Shown: piece after piece, positions 1-12,484 of the stretch | How the letters are laid out: each line of letters opens with the position of its first letter | Position numbering within the stretch: position 1 is the first letter of the stretch | Assembly (NCBI GenBank): GCA_015852425.1 | Contig: JAAAIG010000824.1 | Location: 1-16,938 of the forward strand | Direction of reading: 5' to 3' | Source: Gryganskiella cystojenkinii | Lineage: Eukaryota; Mortierellomycota; Mortierellomycetes; Mortierellales; Mortierellaceae | Length of the DNA stretch: 16,938 bases | Program-made: the position numbers and the translations under genes | The notes under the pieces: model-generated | The model's input: the letters and a program-made list of their open reading frames with translations, nothing else | The model's database searches: none | Told to the model about the DNA's origin: nothing

Positions 1-26
1 AAATCTGGTCGTATTTCCACACTTAC

Positions 27-4658
<4,632 letters not shown>

Positions 4659-5326
4659 TGTTTGTGAATGGTTGTGGTGGGGTGGTGAGGGTTGGATATA
4701 TATTTTTTTGGTGGCGTGAGAGATGGATGTTCCTGAAAAAGAAAGAGAAAAAGAAAAAGAGCGTGGTGTGCGAGAAGAATAAAGTAATGGGAGGTATAGC
4801 AACCAAAAGGGACCAAGAAATAGCAAGAAAAGAGAGGGAGAGAGGAAAGAAGAAAGGGATGCTTTTATAGACAGAGCAAGTGAGGAATGTCGATTGCCAT
4901 GTGTTCGTGATGGGAAACCGAGCAAAAAGTGTCTGTCTTCTCTTTTTCCCTTGCGGGCTCTCTTTTCCCAGACTCGCAGCACTTTGTGCTGGAGAAGCGC
5001 ACAAACCGCGTGTGACACCAAGTGTTGTCGGAGCAGTCACTTTATTTCAAGCAAACAAATTTTCTTTTTTTTGAATGCGATGCACTTTTGCGTGGACTTT
5101 TATGGTTTTGTTTGCATGCTTTGCAGTACCTTTCATTGCTCTTGACCGGATCACGACCCAGCTCAACTAGGGCAACACCTTACAGAGGAATCAACGCACT
5201 GGACATAATACACAAGGAATCACGCGCGGATCTATCACCAACTAGACTCAAAAACAGGCACATTCATCACAACACGATCCACTCATACCATCCATCCTTC
5301 CATCAACCACCCAACCTACGACATTC
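4659..5326. other. Divergent intergenic region between TBCD and RPP1
   Basis: This 668-base stretch separates two head-to-head genes and must hold both promoters. On the TBCD side (minus strand) there is a TATA box at 4862-4869, a long pyrimidine-rich leader at about 4725-4860, and an AT run at 4697-4708. A TTTTTCAG on the minus strand near 4730 could be the acceptor of a 5'-UTR intron, but no convincing donor was found. The RPP1 side has no clear TATA box. Open frames here are low-complexity and show no conserved features. Confidence 0.6.
4862..4869 (-). promoter_or_regulatory. TATA box, TBCD promoter
   Basis: The minus strand reads TATAAAAG, a consensus TATA element, about 200 nt upstream of the TBCD ATG. 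A pyrimidine-rich leader follows, as is common in fungal promoters. Its function is inferred from motif and position only. Confidence 0.5.
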
Positions 5327-6982
5327 ATGTTTTACGATCTCAACATTCCCGTCTCTGGCGCGACCGGGTCAGTCCAGGCAGCACAAGAACAGCTCGAGAC
5401 CCGGAAACGTGTCGAATTACTCGTCCACCGTATGTGTGGACATATTTCGTCTTTACAGGCGTTTATATTTACTTTTTGAGAGGATTACACCCCCATATTT
5501 TCTGGATCTAACATCCTCCTCCTCCTTCTTTCACTCTCACACCCCTCTCTGGGAACCTTTTCCTATTACTTCATGTGATAGTCGGATACCAAGCTGTTGC
5601 ATATAACGTCGAGGTCACAGGGAAAATCAACCAGAACCAAGTACGCGGGCAAAACAGGTTTTTTTCAATCAAATGAACTCTTTTTTTTATTTGATGGCAA
5701 AAATGGATTTGACGTGCCATGAACCGCACCATTCTCATCGCCCTTTCTTTTTTTTTGCACTTGTCTGCTTTATAGGTAAACGCAATCAAAAAACTGGACC
5801 TGCCAGGAGTGAACTTGAAGCAATATTCAAGATTGACTCTTGTTGCAGACGATATCAGTCAAAATTATGGATTTGTAAGGAAAATAGAAAGCAGGAAAAA
5901 GCTATAGATGCTCGAGAGGAAACAGCACATTTTGAAAACAAATATGTTTGACTGATCAAAACAAAAATGATTCGATCCGTAAACACAATAGAATACCAAC
6001 AACCCAGCCGTGTCCAGTTATGATATTCTTGCCGTTCAGCCGACAAGCGAAAAAATGTTCCAGGCAGCCTGTCAGACCTTTGAAGTCGATATCATCTCTC
6101 TGGACATGTCGGCGCGTCTTCCCTTTTATCTAAAGCATTCGACTGTTGGCCTGGCAATGGAGCGCGGAATATACTTTGAACTTTGCTATGGCGCCGCTAT
6201 CAGAGGTATGGGACGTCTATCTCCGATCGACCAAAGGGGGTGGTGTTCTCTCCTTGCGTCGAGTATTTTTTCTTCTGATATTTGATTATCCATCTAACTG
6301 CTATCCCCTTTTCTTCATATTCAACATCTAGATGCAACGGCGAGAAGGAACCTGATCAGCAACGCTCAGAGTTTGATCCGCGTCACAAGAGGAAAAAACA
6401 TTATCCTGACTTCACAGGCGATGCGGGCCATGGAGTTGCGTGGACCTTACGACATTGTCAACTTGTAAGCCCAATAGGAGGTCGCTCACCTGGATGCAAT
6501 TCAAAATTTGATAGGGGCTTGTACGTCTTGACTTCTGACAAAAAAAAAACTTTTGATTTTGTATGGTTTATGTTTTTTTAGCGGAACGCTACTCGGACTC
6601 AACCAAGCAGTCGCCAAGGACTGCCTCACCTCACACTGCCGCGCTGTCGCGATCCATGCAGGTAACAGTCGAAGAGACGAAGCAGAGCAAAATGGAAACA
6701 ACGAAGGATAACATATTGGGAGCATCGCGACTGACCAATTGTGTACTCTGTTACTTTTGATGATTGTCTCTAGAGACCCGCCGGAATACTATTCGTGCTG
6801 TCGTGTCAGTGGAACCTGTAGCGTCGCTCGCAGAAAACGAAACCTGGAAGCTGGGTAACAAGAAGCGCAAAAAGGACTTAAAGTCAGGTGCATCAACAGA
6901 GTTGGCAACAGGATCAACAGGAGACAGTGGCAATCAAAAAAAGAAAAAGACTGTAGACGCTACTGAAACTGCGGCTTCATGA
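5327..6982 (+). CDS. RPP1: Ribonuclease P/MRP protein subunit Rpp30 (Rpp1)
   Basis: This is a protein subunit of nuclear RNase P (5' maturation of tRNA precursors) and RNase MRP (pre-rRNA processing). Seven exons join in frame: 5327-5429, 5582-5640, 5776-5874, 5992-6205, 6332-6464, 6582-6661, 6774-6982, giving 298 residues. Human Rpp30 has 268 and yeast Rpp1 293. The RNase_P_p30 domain (TIM-barrel-like) is followed from the N-terminal MFYDLNIP through LGYQAVAYN, SRLTLVADD, SYDILAVQP, DIISLDMSARLPFYLK, RGIYFELCYGAAIRDATARR, ELRGPYDIVNFGTLLGL and CRAVAIHAETRR, each at the expected place. The C-terminal tail is rich in lysine (KKRKK, KKKKK), as expected of a nucleolar localisation signal. The start is the first ATG, which directly opens the conserved strand. 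Exons 2 and 3 are joined through a weaker GTACGC donor. The gene is divergent from TBCD. Confidence 0.94.
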
Positions 6983-7032
6983 TTGTGTTCCCGGATCCTC
7001 TTAGGGGGGACCTGGTCAGATCATGCATGCCA

Positions 7033-7038
7033 AATAAA
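7033..7038 (+). terminator. Polyadenylation signal of RPP1
   Basis: AATAAA lies 51 nt downstream of the RPP1 stop codon. It is the only exact copy close to that gene's end. Confidence 0.55.
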
Positions 7039-7384
7039 ATGCTTCTCAATGACAAAGGATGATCGACAGCAAAATGGCTGGGTTGTGACTGGTCCCTCTT
7101 TCTCCTCTGGCACCAATCGATCATTGAACTGAAATTGGAGCCGACACTTCTTCGTCAACATATTTCTCGTTACCGTCTGGGGGGTTGATCAGTGTCGCAT
7201 CCAACAGCCCTGTTTTACGACTGACAATCACGCCTCTGTGTCACGTTGGCAATAGGCACAGCGAGATGATCAAGGTTATGTTGGTGGTACTGCCACATTT
7301 TTCCATACAAATAGCCTCAATCGGCAGGCACTGTCCATCCCCCACAAGATATCATAACTGGAAGTTCGATCCTTGTCTTAGCTT

Positions 7385-7522
7385 AGTTCTCATACCTTTG
7401 CCACCTTGGCCTCCTTCGACTTTCTTTGACCAAACACTCTCCCATTCGCCCCCCTCCCACTTGTCAGTAACCTCGTCTTGGGAAAGGTCATTCCGCCTTG
7501 CCTTAGTCTTGATTCGTGACAG
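7385..7522 (-). repeat. Inverted repeat, left arm
   Basis: The reverse complement of this stretch matches 9556 to about 9690. The core at 7478-7500 is identical over 23 nt to 9580-9602. The outer 22 nt (7501-7522) match 9556-9579 with a few changes. The rest, to about 7385, matches more loosely (purine-rich, ending with GGTGGCAAA in both). The arms are about 2 kb apart and enclose two divergent small secreted-protein genes. The limits of the loose part are approximate. Confidence 0.75.
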
Positions 7523-7525
7523 AAG

Positions 7526-7553
7526 TTTATTATGGTTGGTGGATAGGTTTATT
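7526..7553 (-). terminator. Two polyadenylation signals for the minus-strand secreted-protein gene
   Basis: The minus strand carries AATAAA twice (complement of 7548-7553 and of 7526-7531), about 125 to 150 nt beyond the stop at 7679. They sit just before the inverted-repeat arm, so the arm probably lies at or past the transcript end. Confidence 0.4.
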
Positions 7554-7678
7554 AACCTGCCCGACTGTGATAGGCGTATGACAACTAGCAAGGCTCAATA
7601 CTGTCGTACAATAATGATTGTGGCGACAGTGGGCTGCTGTCACCAAAACACCGTCACGGCAAACTACAATTGTATTAC

Positions 7679-7945
7679 TTAAGCTGCTTCTGGTCCACGA
7701 ATACATCTCGCACTGCCAGACTCCTGTTGACAAACTTCACCTTCACGACATTGCTGAAAAATCTCTTCCCTTTGTTGGTTACAACGATAGATGAAATTGT
7801 TCTTGCACTTGGGGCCGACATACGAGCACATGGGGGCAGCATTGGGGCTGTTGCTGGGGTCACCATAAAACTTGACCACAGTTGAATCGGCGCTGGACAT
7901 CGCCATATAAGATAGCAAGGCAATCAGAGGTATGTTGCTCTTCAT
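7679..7945 (-). CDS. Small secreted six-cysteine protein, CBM19-like (putative chitin binding)
   Basis: This is an 88-residue protein with an N-terminal signal peptide (MKSNIPLIALLSYMAMSSAD, cleavage probably after SSA or near it). The mature chain has exactly six cysteines spaced C-x6-C-x7-C-x10-C-x5-C-x8-C. The pattern, with an aromatic residue before the third Cys (FIYRC), an acidic and hydrophobic stretch before the fourth, and GEVC at the fifth, resembles the CBM19 chitin-binding fold at the end of some fungal chitinases. Here it would stand alone. An upstream in-frame ATG at 7987 would add 14 residues and bury the signal peptide, so I chose the ATG at 7945. Two polyadenylation signals lie downstream. 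Secretion is well supported; the CBM19 link rests on cysteine spacing only and needs a profile search. Confidence 0.68.
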   Translation of the reverse strand: MKSNIPLIALLSYMAMSSADSTVVKFYGDPSNSPNAAPMCSYVGPKCKNNFIYRCNQQREEIFQQCREGEVCQQESGSARCIRGPEAA

Positions 7946-8236
7946 TTTGAGGGCACTGTTGATTGTCGGACCTACGAATGGACGCATTGACGTGTTCTTG
8001 TTTCAGAGCATTGACAGGGACTTGAAACTGTGGACCGTGCTTTCGACTTTTAAGCAGCACGTTATTTTTCGGATCTGATCAACCACAGTACGATCCTGTC
8101 AAGGACATGCCATGTACAAAGACGAATACCAACTCGCCCGACCCAACTATGAGTAGTTACTCCTGGATAGAAAATCCCGAAGAGGATTAGATCATACCTT
8201 CCTAAAAGTTAAGGGTTCAAGTAAGAAGAGAGGGAG

Positions 8237-8500
8237 TTGAGCTATGTAAAGAGGGTGCCAGAGAATGACGATTCTTTGGCAGATGGTGACTCCTTGGAAG
8301 ACGGAGACTCGTTGGAGAAGGGATACCATTCAGAAATTGGCAAACAACCATCATACGGAGATGGTTCAGATGATGACTGGATGAACTGTCGACCTCGGAG
8401 AGCACTCCCAGTTGGGTGTGTTTATGATCTCTATTCGACGACTGTGATGACACTGACAAGAGATGACCATCCAACTATGTGCTTGAACGACTCGACTTAA
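8237..8500 (+). other. Possible coding fragment with three DSLxxG repeats
   Basis: An open frame lies between stops at 8222-8224 and 8498-8500, with no ATG near its start (the first is near 8375). If real it is an internal or final exon, or a broken gene. It holds three 18-nt units at 8270-8287, 8288-8305 and 8306-8323, read as DSLADG, DSLEDG and DSLEKG. The units differ mainly at third codon positions (GAT/GAC, TCT/TCC/TCG, GAA/GAG, GGT/GGA), which suggests that the protein was selected. No domain is recognised. A GTAAGA at 8221 could be a donor, but no matching acceptor was found. Confidence 0.25.
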
Positions 8501-8618
8501 GATCATGATATCAGACGACACGTTTGAAGATCTTGAAGGTTTGAAACTGGCTGGATGGTTCCCTTCTGGTGTCCCTTGGATCCTATTAGAGACAATACGA
8601 CACTCACCCAACCTTACT

Positions 8619-8990
8619 TCACTCTGTCTCCCAATACTGACCGGAATTGAATAGGGCAATCGGGATACCATTTTTAACCAGCTCTTGCAGCGTCAAAATC
8701 TTCACCATAAGCGCTTGTTCTTGATTTTTGCAATTCCTTGATCTCTCCCTCATCAATTTTTTTCCTTCAGTTGTTGCTTGATGCCGCCTTCCAGTGTTGT
8801 CCCTTGATCTTTTCGAAATCCTTACTATGCTAAAGCATGCCTTTGAGCTTTGCCTTACTTCTCCTTTTCTCAAAGGGATTAGTAGCATATTACTGCTCAG
8901 ACCGCCTCCTTCGTTCTCAGTAACGATTAATCTGCTGATGTGCCCGCTATGGTGACGGACCTCCAGCGTCTCGACTTTGTGAGAGGCCAT
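8619..8990 (-). CDS. Hypothetical protein, doubtful
   Basis: This is an ATG-started frame of 123 codons in the space between the two secreted-protein genes. Its first part is neutral in composition, the middle is rich in Arg, Lys and Gln, and the end (about residues 92-123) reads like a helix followed by short strands. I recognise no family. Two GTAAGG motifs inside it could be splice donors, so the true structure may be an intron-bearing or decayed gene. It lies head-to-head with the plus-strand TATA box at 9048, about 60 nt away, so it might share that promoter region. It could also be chance. Confidence 0.22.
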   Translation of the reverse strand: MASHKVETLEVRHHSGHISRLIVTENEGGGLSSNMLLIPLRKGEVRQSSKACFSIVRISKRSRDNTGRRHQATTEGKKLMRERSRNCKNQEQALMVKILTLQELVKNGIPIALFNSGQYWETE

Positions 8991-9047
8991 ATTTTCACTT
9001 CATATTTCCATTTTCCATTTTTAGAGACAAGCAACCGTGCTCCTCGG

Positions 9048-9055
9048 TATATAAA
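9048..9055 (+). promoter_or_regulatory. TATA box of the 16-17-cysteine secreted-protein gene
   Basis: TATATAAA followed by GG is a near-perfect TATA element about 200 nt upstream of the ATG at 9250. A pyrimidine-rich leader follows. Confidence 0.6.
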
Positions 9056-9118
9056 GGAACCTACCCTCCATTTCCTACCCTTCTTTTCTTCATCAGCACT
9101 CACCACCCAGAATTCAAG

Positions 9119-9241
9119 GTACGCTAGGCTTTCCTCTCTCTCCCCCTTGTATAGTAATTTCATACACCAGAGGTTGTTTCTGCATTCCCTATTCGTCTTT
9201 CATCTCATTATTTGTATCTTCCTTTCTATTTCCTACAATAG
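9119..9241 (+). other. Probable intron in the 5' UTR
   Basis: The leader between the TATA box and the ATG at 9250 contains AAG|GTACGC at 9119 and a strongly pyrimidine-rich tract ending in ACAATAG at 9241. Acceptors at 9244 or 9248 are also possible. Splicing would leave a leader of roughly 60-80 nt. This is an inference from splice motifs only. Confidence 0.35.
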
Positions 9242-9249
9242 TAGACAGT

Positions 9250-9564
9250 ATGCGTAAATTTATCTTGGTTATTATATTCTGCTATTCGATGGTGCACTGT
9301 GCAGTGGCTCCCAAGGACTGTGCAGAGCCTCCCGAGGAAAACAAATGTCCAGCGTCTGGTTGCTACGAGGACGATATCAAGCCTCAATGTTCGCCGAGCG
9401 GCCCGTGTCCACTTTACATCATAAAAGCAACAGCATGTCCTTGGAATTGCGGGAATGACATTCCAACAGGCTGTACACCGAGATGTAAACCATGCCATAC
9501 AACCATATGCCCAAAGATTTGCGAGTGTGAAATTCTGTGTACCTCAGGGCCATGTCTGTCGTGA
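9250..9564 (+). CDS. Small secreted cysteine-rich protein
   Basis: This is a 104-residue protein opening with a signal peptide (MRKFILVIIFCYSMVHCAVA, cleavage probably after VHCAVA or just before it). It has 17 cysteines in all, 15 of them after the hydrophobic segment. Many are in short Cys-Pro or Cys-x1-4-Cys steps (GPCP, ACPWNC, RCKPC, ICPKICEC, GPCLS). The chain is also proline-rich. No family is recognised; it has the look of a fungal small secreted protein or wall/effector-like protein. A good TATA box and a likely 5'-UTR intron precede it, which supports real expression. The stop codon lies inside the right arm of an inverted repeat whose other copy is near 7.4-7.5 kb. The odd cysteine count could mean one free thiol or a dimer. 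Function unknown. Confidence 0.72.
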   Translation: MRKFILVIIFCYSMVHCAVAPKDCAEPPEENKCPASGCYEDDIKPQCSPSGPCPLYIIKATACPWNCGNDIPTGCTPRCKPCHTTICPKICECEILCTSGPCLS

Positions 9565-9690
9565 ATCGAGAGATTAAGACAAGGCGGAATGACCTTTCCC
9601 AAAACATGACAAGGACAAGGGAGGGGAGTGGGGTACCAGGGAAAGACAAAGGGAATAGGGAACTAGGTGGCAAAAGGTAAATATTCAAAC
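9556..9690 (+). repeat. Inverted repeat, right arm
   Basis: This is the partner of the reverse complement of 7385-7522, with 23 identical bases at 9580-9602. The arm includes the last three codons of the cysteine-rich protein gene: TCG TGA here is TCA CGA in the left copy, so the left copy lacks this stop. The rest is 3'-UTR. Confidence 0.75.
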
Positions 9691-10128
9691 TACTAGGTTA
9701 AGACCGCTAGGGAAGACAGCTGAAGGTCAGCCCGTTTGGAGGACGCATAGTGAAAAATGATTGTCTAGGCCGTCGTAAGAACCATCATCAAGAAGACCTA
9801 TCCTTCCCAATAATGTCACACGAGCAAAAAATAAATACAGTAAAATGCTGTAATCCATTAATCGATTGGCGTAGCCATAGCTCTTTGTGCGACCAAATGC
9901 CAAGGTAGCTGCGTCTACAGCCCTCGTTCGACTCGCTCCGGTCTATGTTTTTGCTTCGTTTTGTCGGCAAATGTGGCACGAGTTATGGAAAGAAATCATT
10001 GTGGCGCAAAACTAACGTTTGGGCAGTGTACAGCCAAAAAAAATCTTTACTGCTCACAAGAAGGGGAAAGCTCTTCTTCCTTTCCCAAAATAACTATCCT
10101 CATCCCCACACACTTCCAAAGTAAAAGC
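9691..10128. other. Intergenic region with 3' UTR and upstream region of the next gene
   Basis: There is a possible polyadenylation signal AATAAA at 9830-9835, about 265 nt after the upstream stop. The stretch from about 10060 to 10128 is C/T- and A-rich, like a fungal leader. No gene is seen here. An in-frame ATG at 9985 could extend the next gene by 48 residues, but that extension shows no conserved character. Confidence 0.45.
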
Positions 10129-10884
10129 ATGTCGTTTTACCCTCATCATCAACATGCAGAACAGTCAGCGCCGTTCCTCGACCACCGAAATATCCCAACG
10201 CAGGCCTTGATCTCCTATTCGAATACCCTGTTCGATTACTTGGACCAGACTTATGAACCAAAGGGTACTCAATTACTCGAAGATACCAAGATGGTAGCCT
10301 TATGGCTTCTCAGTGCAGGAGGAGACGAGAAAACTGCCTTACTTTCAATGAAGAAGCATTTACCTTGGATGATAAGTCTGGAACTCTTAGCCTTTTCCGT
10401 GGAGACAGTTTTTACAGACCATGGCCCCTCCGTCACTCGTCAAGGATTTCTGACTTTTCAACGGTCCGTCATCATGAGGGACCCCGAGGAGGCCCTCGAT
10501 TGTTTTACCAACATCCATCAATCGCTCGGACTATGGTCTCAACCGTTTATTCGATCACAGTTCTTACAATTACCAGATCCTCAAGCTGCTGAAATTGAGC
10601 GTCGATTCTTGGCGCATGTGATAAAGAAAACGGATGAAGTCAAGTCCACCGACGACAGCAGTAACCACAGCAAGATCGGAAACAACGACGATGACGACTT
10701 TGAAATGGCAGTGCAACGTTTGGAAGCCCGGGAGCGAAAGAATGCCTTGGCTAATATGAGGACTGAGATGGCGGATGGTCAGACGGCACGCCATGCTCAA
10801 CAAAGCGATTTCATGGGTGTCATCGGCACTGGTAGATGTACTCACTGTCGAAGACAACACTGCAACTGTACATATCGCGTATAG
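10129..10884 (+). CDS. DUF7514-like protein
   Basis: This is a single-exon gene for 251 residues. Residues about 25-165 fit the DUF7514 pattern known from fungal proteins. A helix ends in YEPKGTQLLEDTK (42-54), as in the family's YEPK motif, followed by a Trp-containing helix. Then comes GPSVTRQGFLTFQRSVIMRD (99-118), matching the family's 'P-x-LT-x-x-GF' segment before a DPEE step (118-121), and a final stretch ending in EIERRFL (155-161). Residues 166-200 are charged and low-complexity (NNDDDDFE), followed by a short basic helix and a C-terminal cysteine cluster C-x2-C-x4-C-x-C (237-247) that could bind metal. No signal peptide is seen from the chosen ATG. I prefer 10129 over the in-frame ATG at 9985 because the leader-like sequence lies between them. 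The biochemical role of the family is not known to me. The family call is by pattern and should be checked with an HMM. Confidence 0.7.
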   Translation: MSFYPHHQHAEQSAPFLDHRNIPTQALISYSNTLFDYLDQTYEPKGTQLLEDTKMVALWLLSAGGDEKTALLSMKKHLPWMISLELLAFSVETVFTDHGPSVTRQGFLTFQRSVIMRDPEEALDCFTNIHQSLGLWSQPFIRSQFLQLPDPQAAEIERRFLAHVIKKTDEVKSTDDSSNHSKIGNNDDDDFEMAVQRLEARERKNALANMRTEMADGQTARHAQQSDFMGVIGTGRCTHCRRQHCNCTYRV

Positions 10885-11009
10885 ACTAGAGTTATTATCT
10901 GAGTTTCTTGAAAGCGTGACATATAAAATCATAGTCAGGTAATAGAGACTATATTTTGGGGTCAGCTGAACCCAAGGTCGACACTCTTTCCTGGTCAGGA
11001 GAGGCGTCT

Positions 11010-11060
11010 ATACTGGCGTTGTCCCGAAAGTTACTGCTGTTCCGGTAGATACTGGCGTTG
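11010..11060. repeat. Short direct repeat
   Basis: ATACTGGCGTTG occurs exactly at 11010-11021 and 11049-11060 (39 nt apart). It lies at the 3' side of the Fanzor-like remnant. It may be chance or a remnant of the element's end. Confidence 0.35.
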
Positions 11061-11545
11061 ATAGTAGATGATGATGATTGAGGTTGTGCACGAGAGGGTC
11101 GCACAGAACGGGGTGATGGTCTTGCGGTCCTCAGACACTAACTGTGGCTGTCCAGCCAGACCAATGTTCAAAGCTGCGTTCGAGTTTCGAGATCTGTTGT
11201 GTACACACACTTGAACGATTCGCATTCATGGTTCGTGCATACGACGGCTCCATGAACAAATATGAGTGTGGGTTTGCCATCCTTGTTGATTTTCGTGACC
11301 TTGGCGAGACGGGTGGGTAGCAAGCAAAAAGGGCAAGTCTTGGATGTTCGGTGTTCGTTCACATGACAACAACTGAGCGTACCGTTTGCTCTGAAGTAAT
11401 CCAGTTTCCACCATTCTTCAAATGTCCTTTCACGCGCCTCCCTACGCAAGTACCCTCCCTTCCATAGGAGAAGATGAGGACGACTATAGTAATAATCTGA
11501 GGGCAAATCTTGGGCATCATAGAAAAGAGGGCCAAGGGGCTATCG
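11031..11545 (-). pseudogene. Decayed C-terminal part of a Fanzor/TnpB-like protein
   Basis: Three minus-strand frames carry successive parts of one ancestral protein. At 11469-11407, GTCVGRRVKGHLKNGG lies in one frame. The next frame has HVNEHRTSKTCPFC (from 11365) and VHGAVVCTNHEC, ending at 11222. A third frame has RNSNAALNIGLAG (11189 downward), ending at the stop at 11031. The order matches the end of TnpB/Fanzor proteins: a helix, then 'EhxTSKxC-x2-C', a second Cys pair, then the RuvC-III 'RDxNAA-x-NI'. The zinc ribbon has C-x2-C and C-x4-C, about 30 residues apart. The RuvC-III Asp is Asn here. At least two frameshifts separate the parts, and no upstream RuvC-I or N-terminal part was found, so it is a relic. 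Fanzor proteins are eukaryotic relatives of RNA-guided TnpB nucleases. I have not reconstructed a repaired protein. Confidence 0.65.
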
Positions 11546-12484
11546 ACTTCAGAACGGCTGTTGCTTTCATTTCTCTCTTTTCACTAATATCCAAGAGCCG
11601 GGTCAAACATATTCACTTAGTTTTTCTGGCACTCAAGAAACTGCAGGCAGAATCAGAATGAGATTGGAAAAGTCCAAAAATCAAGTCTGACATACAACGA
11701 TCCAAACAATATAATGGTTTATTCAAAATGTAAAGGTAAACAACTCACCGCCAACATTTCAACATGGACAAACTAGGTTGCTGTCTCGACTTGCTGAATG
11801 CAGTTCGCATCAGATTCTCGACCATACATTTCGGCCCCTTTTTGCATCAAACGATTAGAAACTATATCGGTCACGTAACATTCAAATCCGGAAGACATAG
11901 AGGGCTGCTGCTGCTTTTTGAAGATTCTGGACATGACGGAGGGTGAGGATTATTTTTGTTTATTGAGGGGTGGATACGGGCATAAATAACGACTGGCAAA
12001 GCAAGTGTCCAAGAAAAGTAGGGAAGACTTGAGGGCATGTTCCTGAATACAAAAAAACGGCGCGTGCGTAGCAAAACAAATAAAGCAATGTGTGTGGTGT
12101 GCACGGTCGTTACACAATGACTCTCCATGGTGCCCTGGTTCAATTGTGATATTGAATCTCAATATCCAGTTGAGTTGCTTCCGCAACTTCATAGTCCCGC
12201 CACTTTTAACTCCAAATATTCAAGTTCCTGAACTTGAGCACGAAAAATCAGATCCACTTTGTGACAAACAGTTCCAAAGGCATCAAACTCCTTGTCGAGG
12301 ATCTCTTCTGTTCATGCAAAAGTAATAGGGAAAAATGGCGACGAGATTGAGCAGTTTGGTAAGGAAGTTTTACTGCTGATCAGGCAAGAAAGGACTGGAG
12401 GTGTGTATAAGGAGAGAGAGTAAGGCCTTTTCCATATGATGGAAGAATATAAGTTCTGTGTTACAGAGTTCTGCATCTAAGTAT
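11546..12484. other. Gene-poor region
   Basis: No supported gene. Open frames here lack ATG starts, domains or coding-like composition. It must contain the 3' UTR of the minus-strand amidase gene ending at 12485. Three short hairpins cluster at 12148-12237 and are listed separately. Confidence 0.5.
12148..12237. repeat. Cluster of three perfect short inverted repeats
   Basis: Three potential hairpins lie within 90 nt: 12148-12166 (8-bp stem GATATTGA, 3-nt loop), 12173-12188 (6-bp stem AGTTGC, 4-nt loop) and 12220-12237 (8-bp stem TCAAGTTC, 2-nt loop). They are 3' of the minus-strand amidase gene, about 250-340 nt beyond its stop. Role unknown. Confidence 0.45.

Larger units (their letters stand above)
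6983..7678. other. Intergenic region between RPP1 and a convergent secreted-protein gene
   Basis: This holds the 3' UTRs of two convergent genes. There is a polyadenylation signal for RPP1 near 7033, two minus-strand signals near 7526-7553 for the small secreted-protein gene, and the left arm of an inverted repeat at about 7385-7522. A 165-codon open frame spans 7185-7682 on the plus strand. It starts at a non-ATG codon, has no recognisable domain and runs across these elements, so I do not treat it as a gene. Confidence 0.5.

Noticed and set aside
5022..5606. 194-codon open frame on the plus strand
   Set aside because: Overlaps the first exon and intron of RPP1 in another frame; Ser/His/Thr-rich low-complexity product with no conserved features.
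7350..7380. GTTCGATCC resembling a tRNA T-loop
   Set aside because: No acceptor stem, D-arm or anticodon arm could be paired around it.
7185..7682. 165-codon open frame on the plus strand
   Set aside because: Non-ATG start, no domain, runs through the inverted-repeat arm and the 3' UTRs of two genes; composition is that of random open sequence.
11422..11661. 79-codon plus-strand frame
   Set aside because: Antisense to the Fanzor-like remnant, whose zinc-ribbon motifs explain the open sequence.
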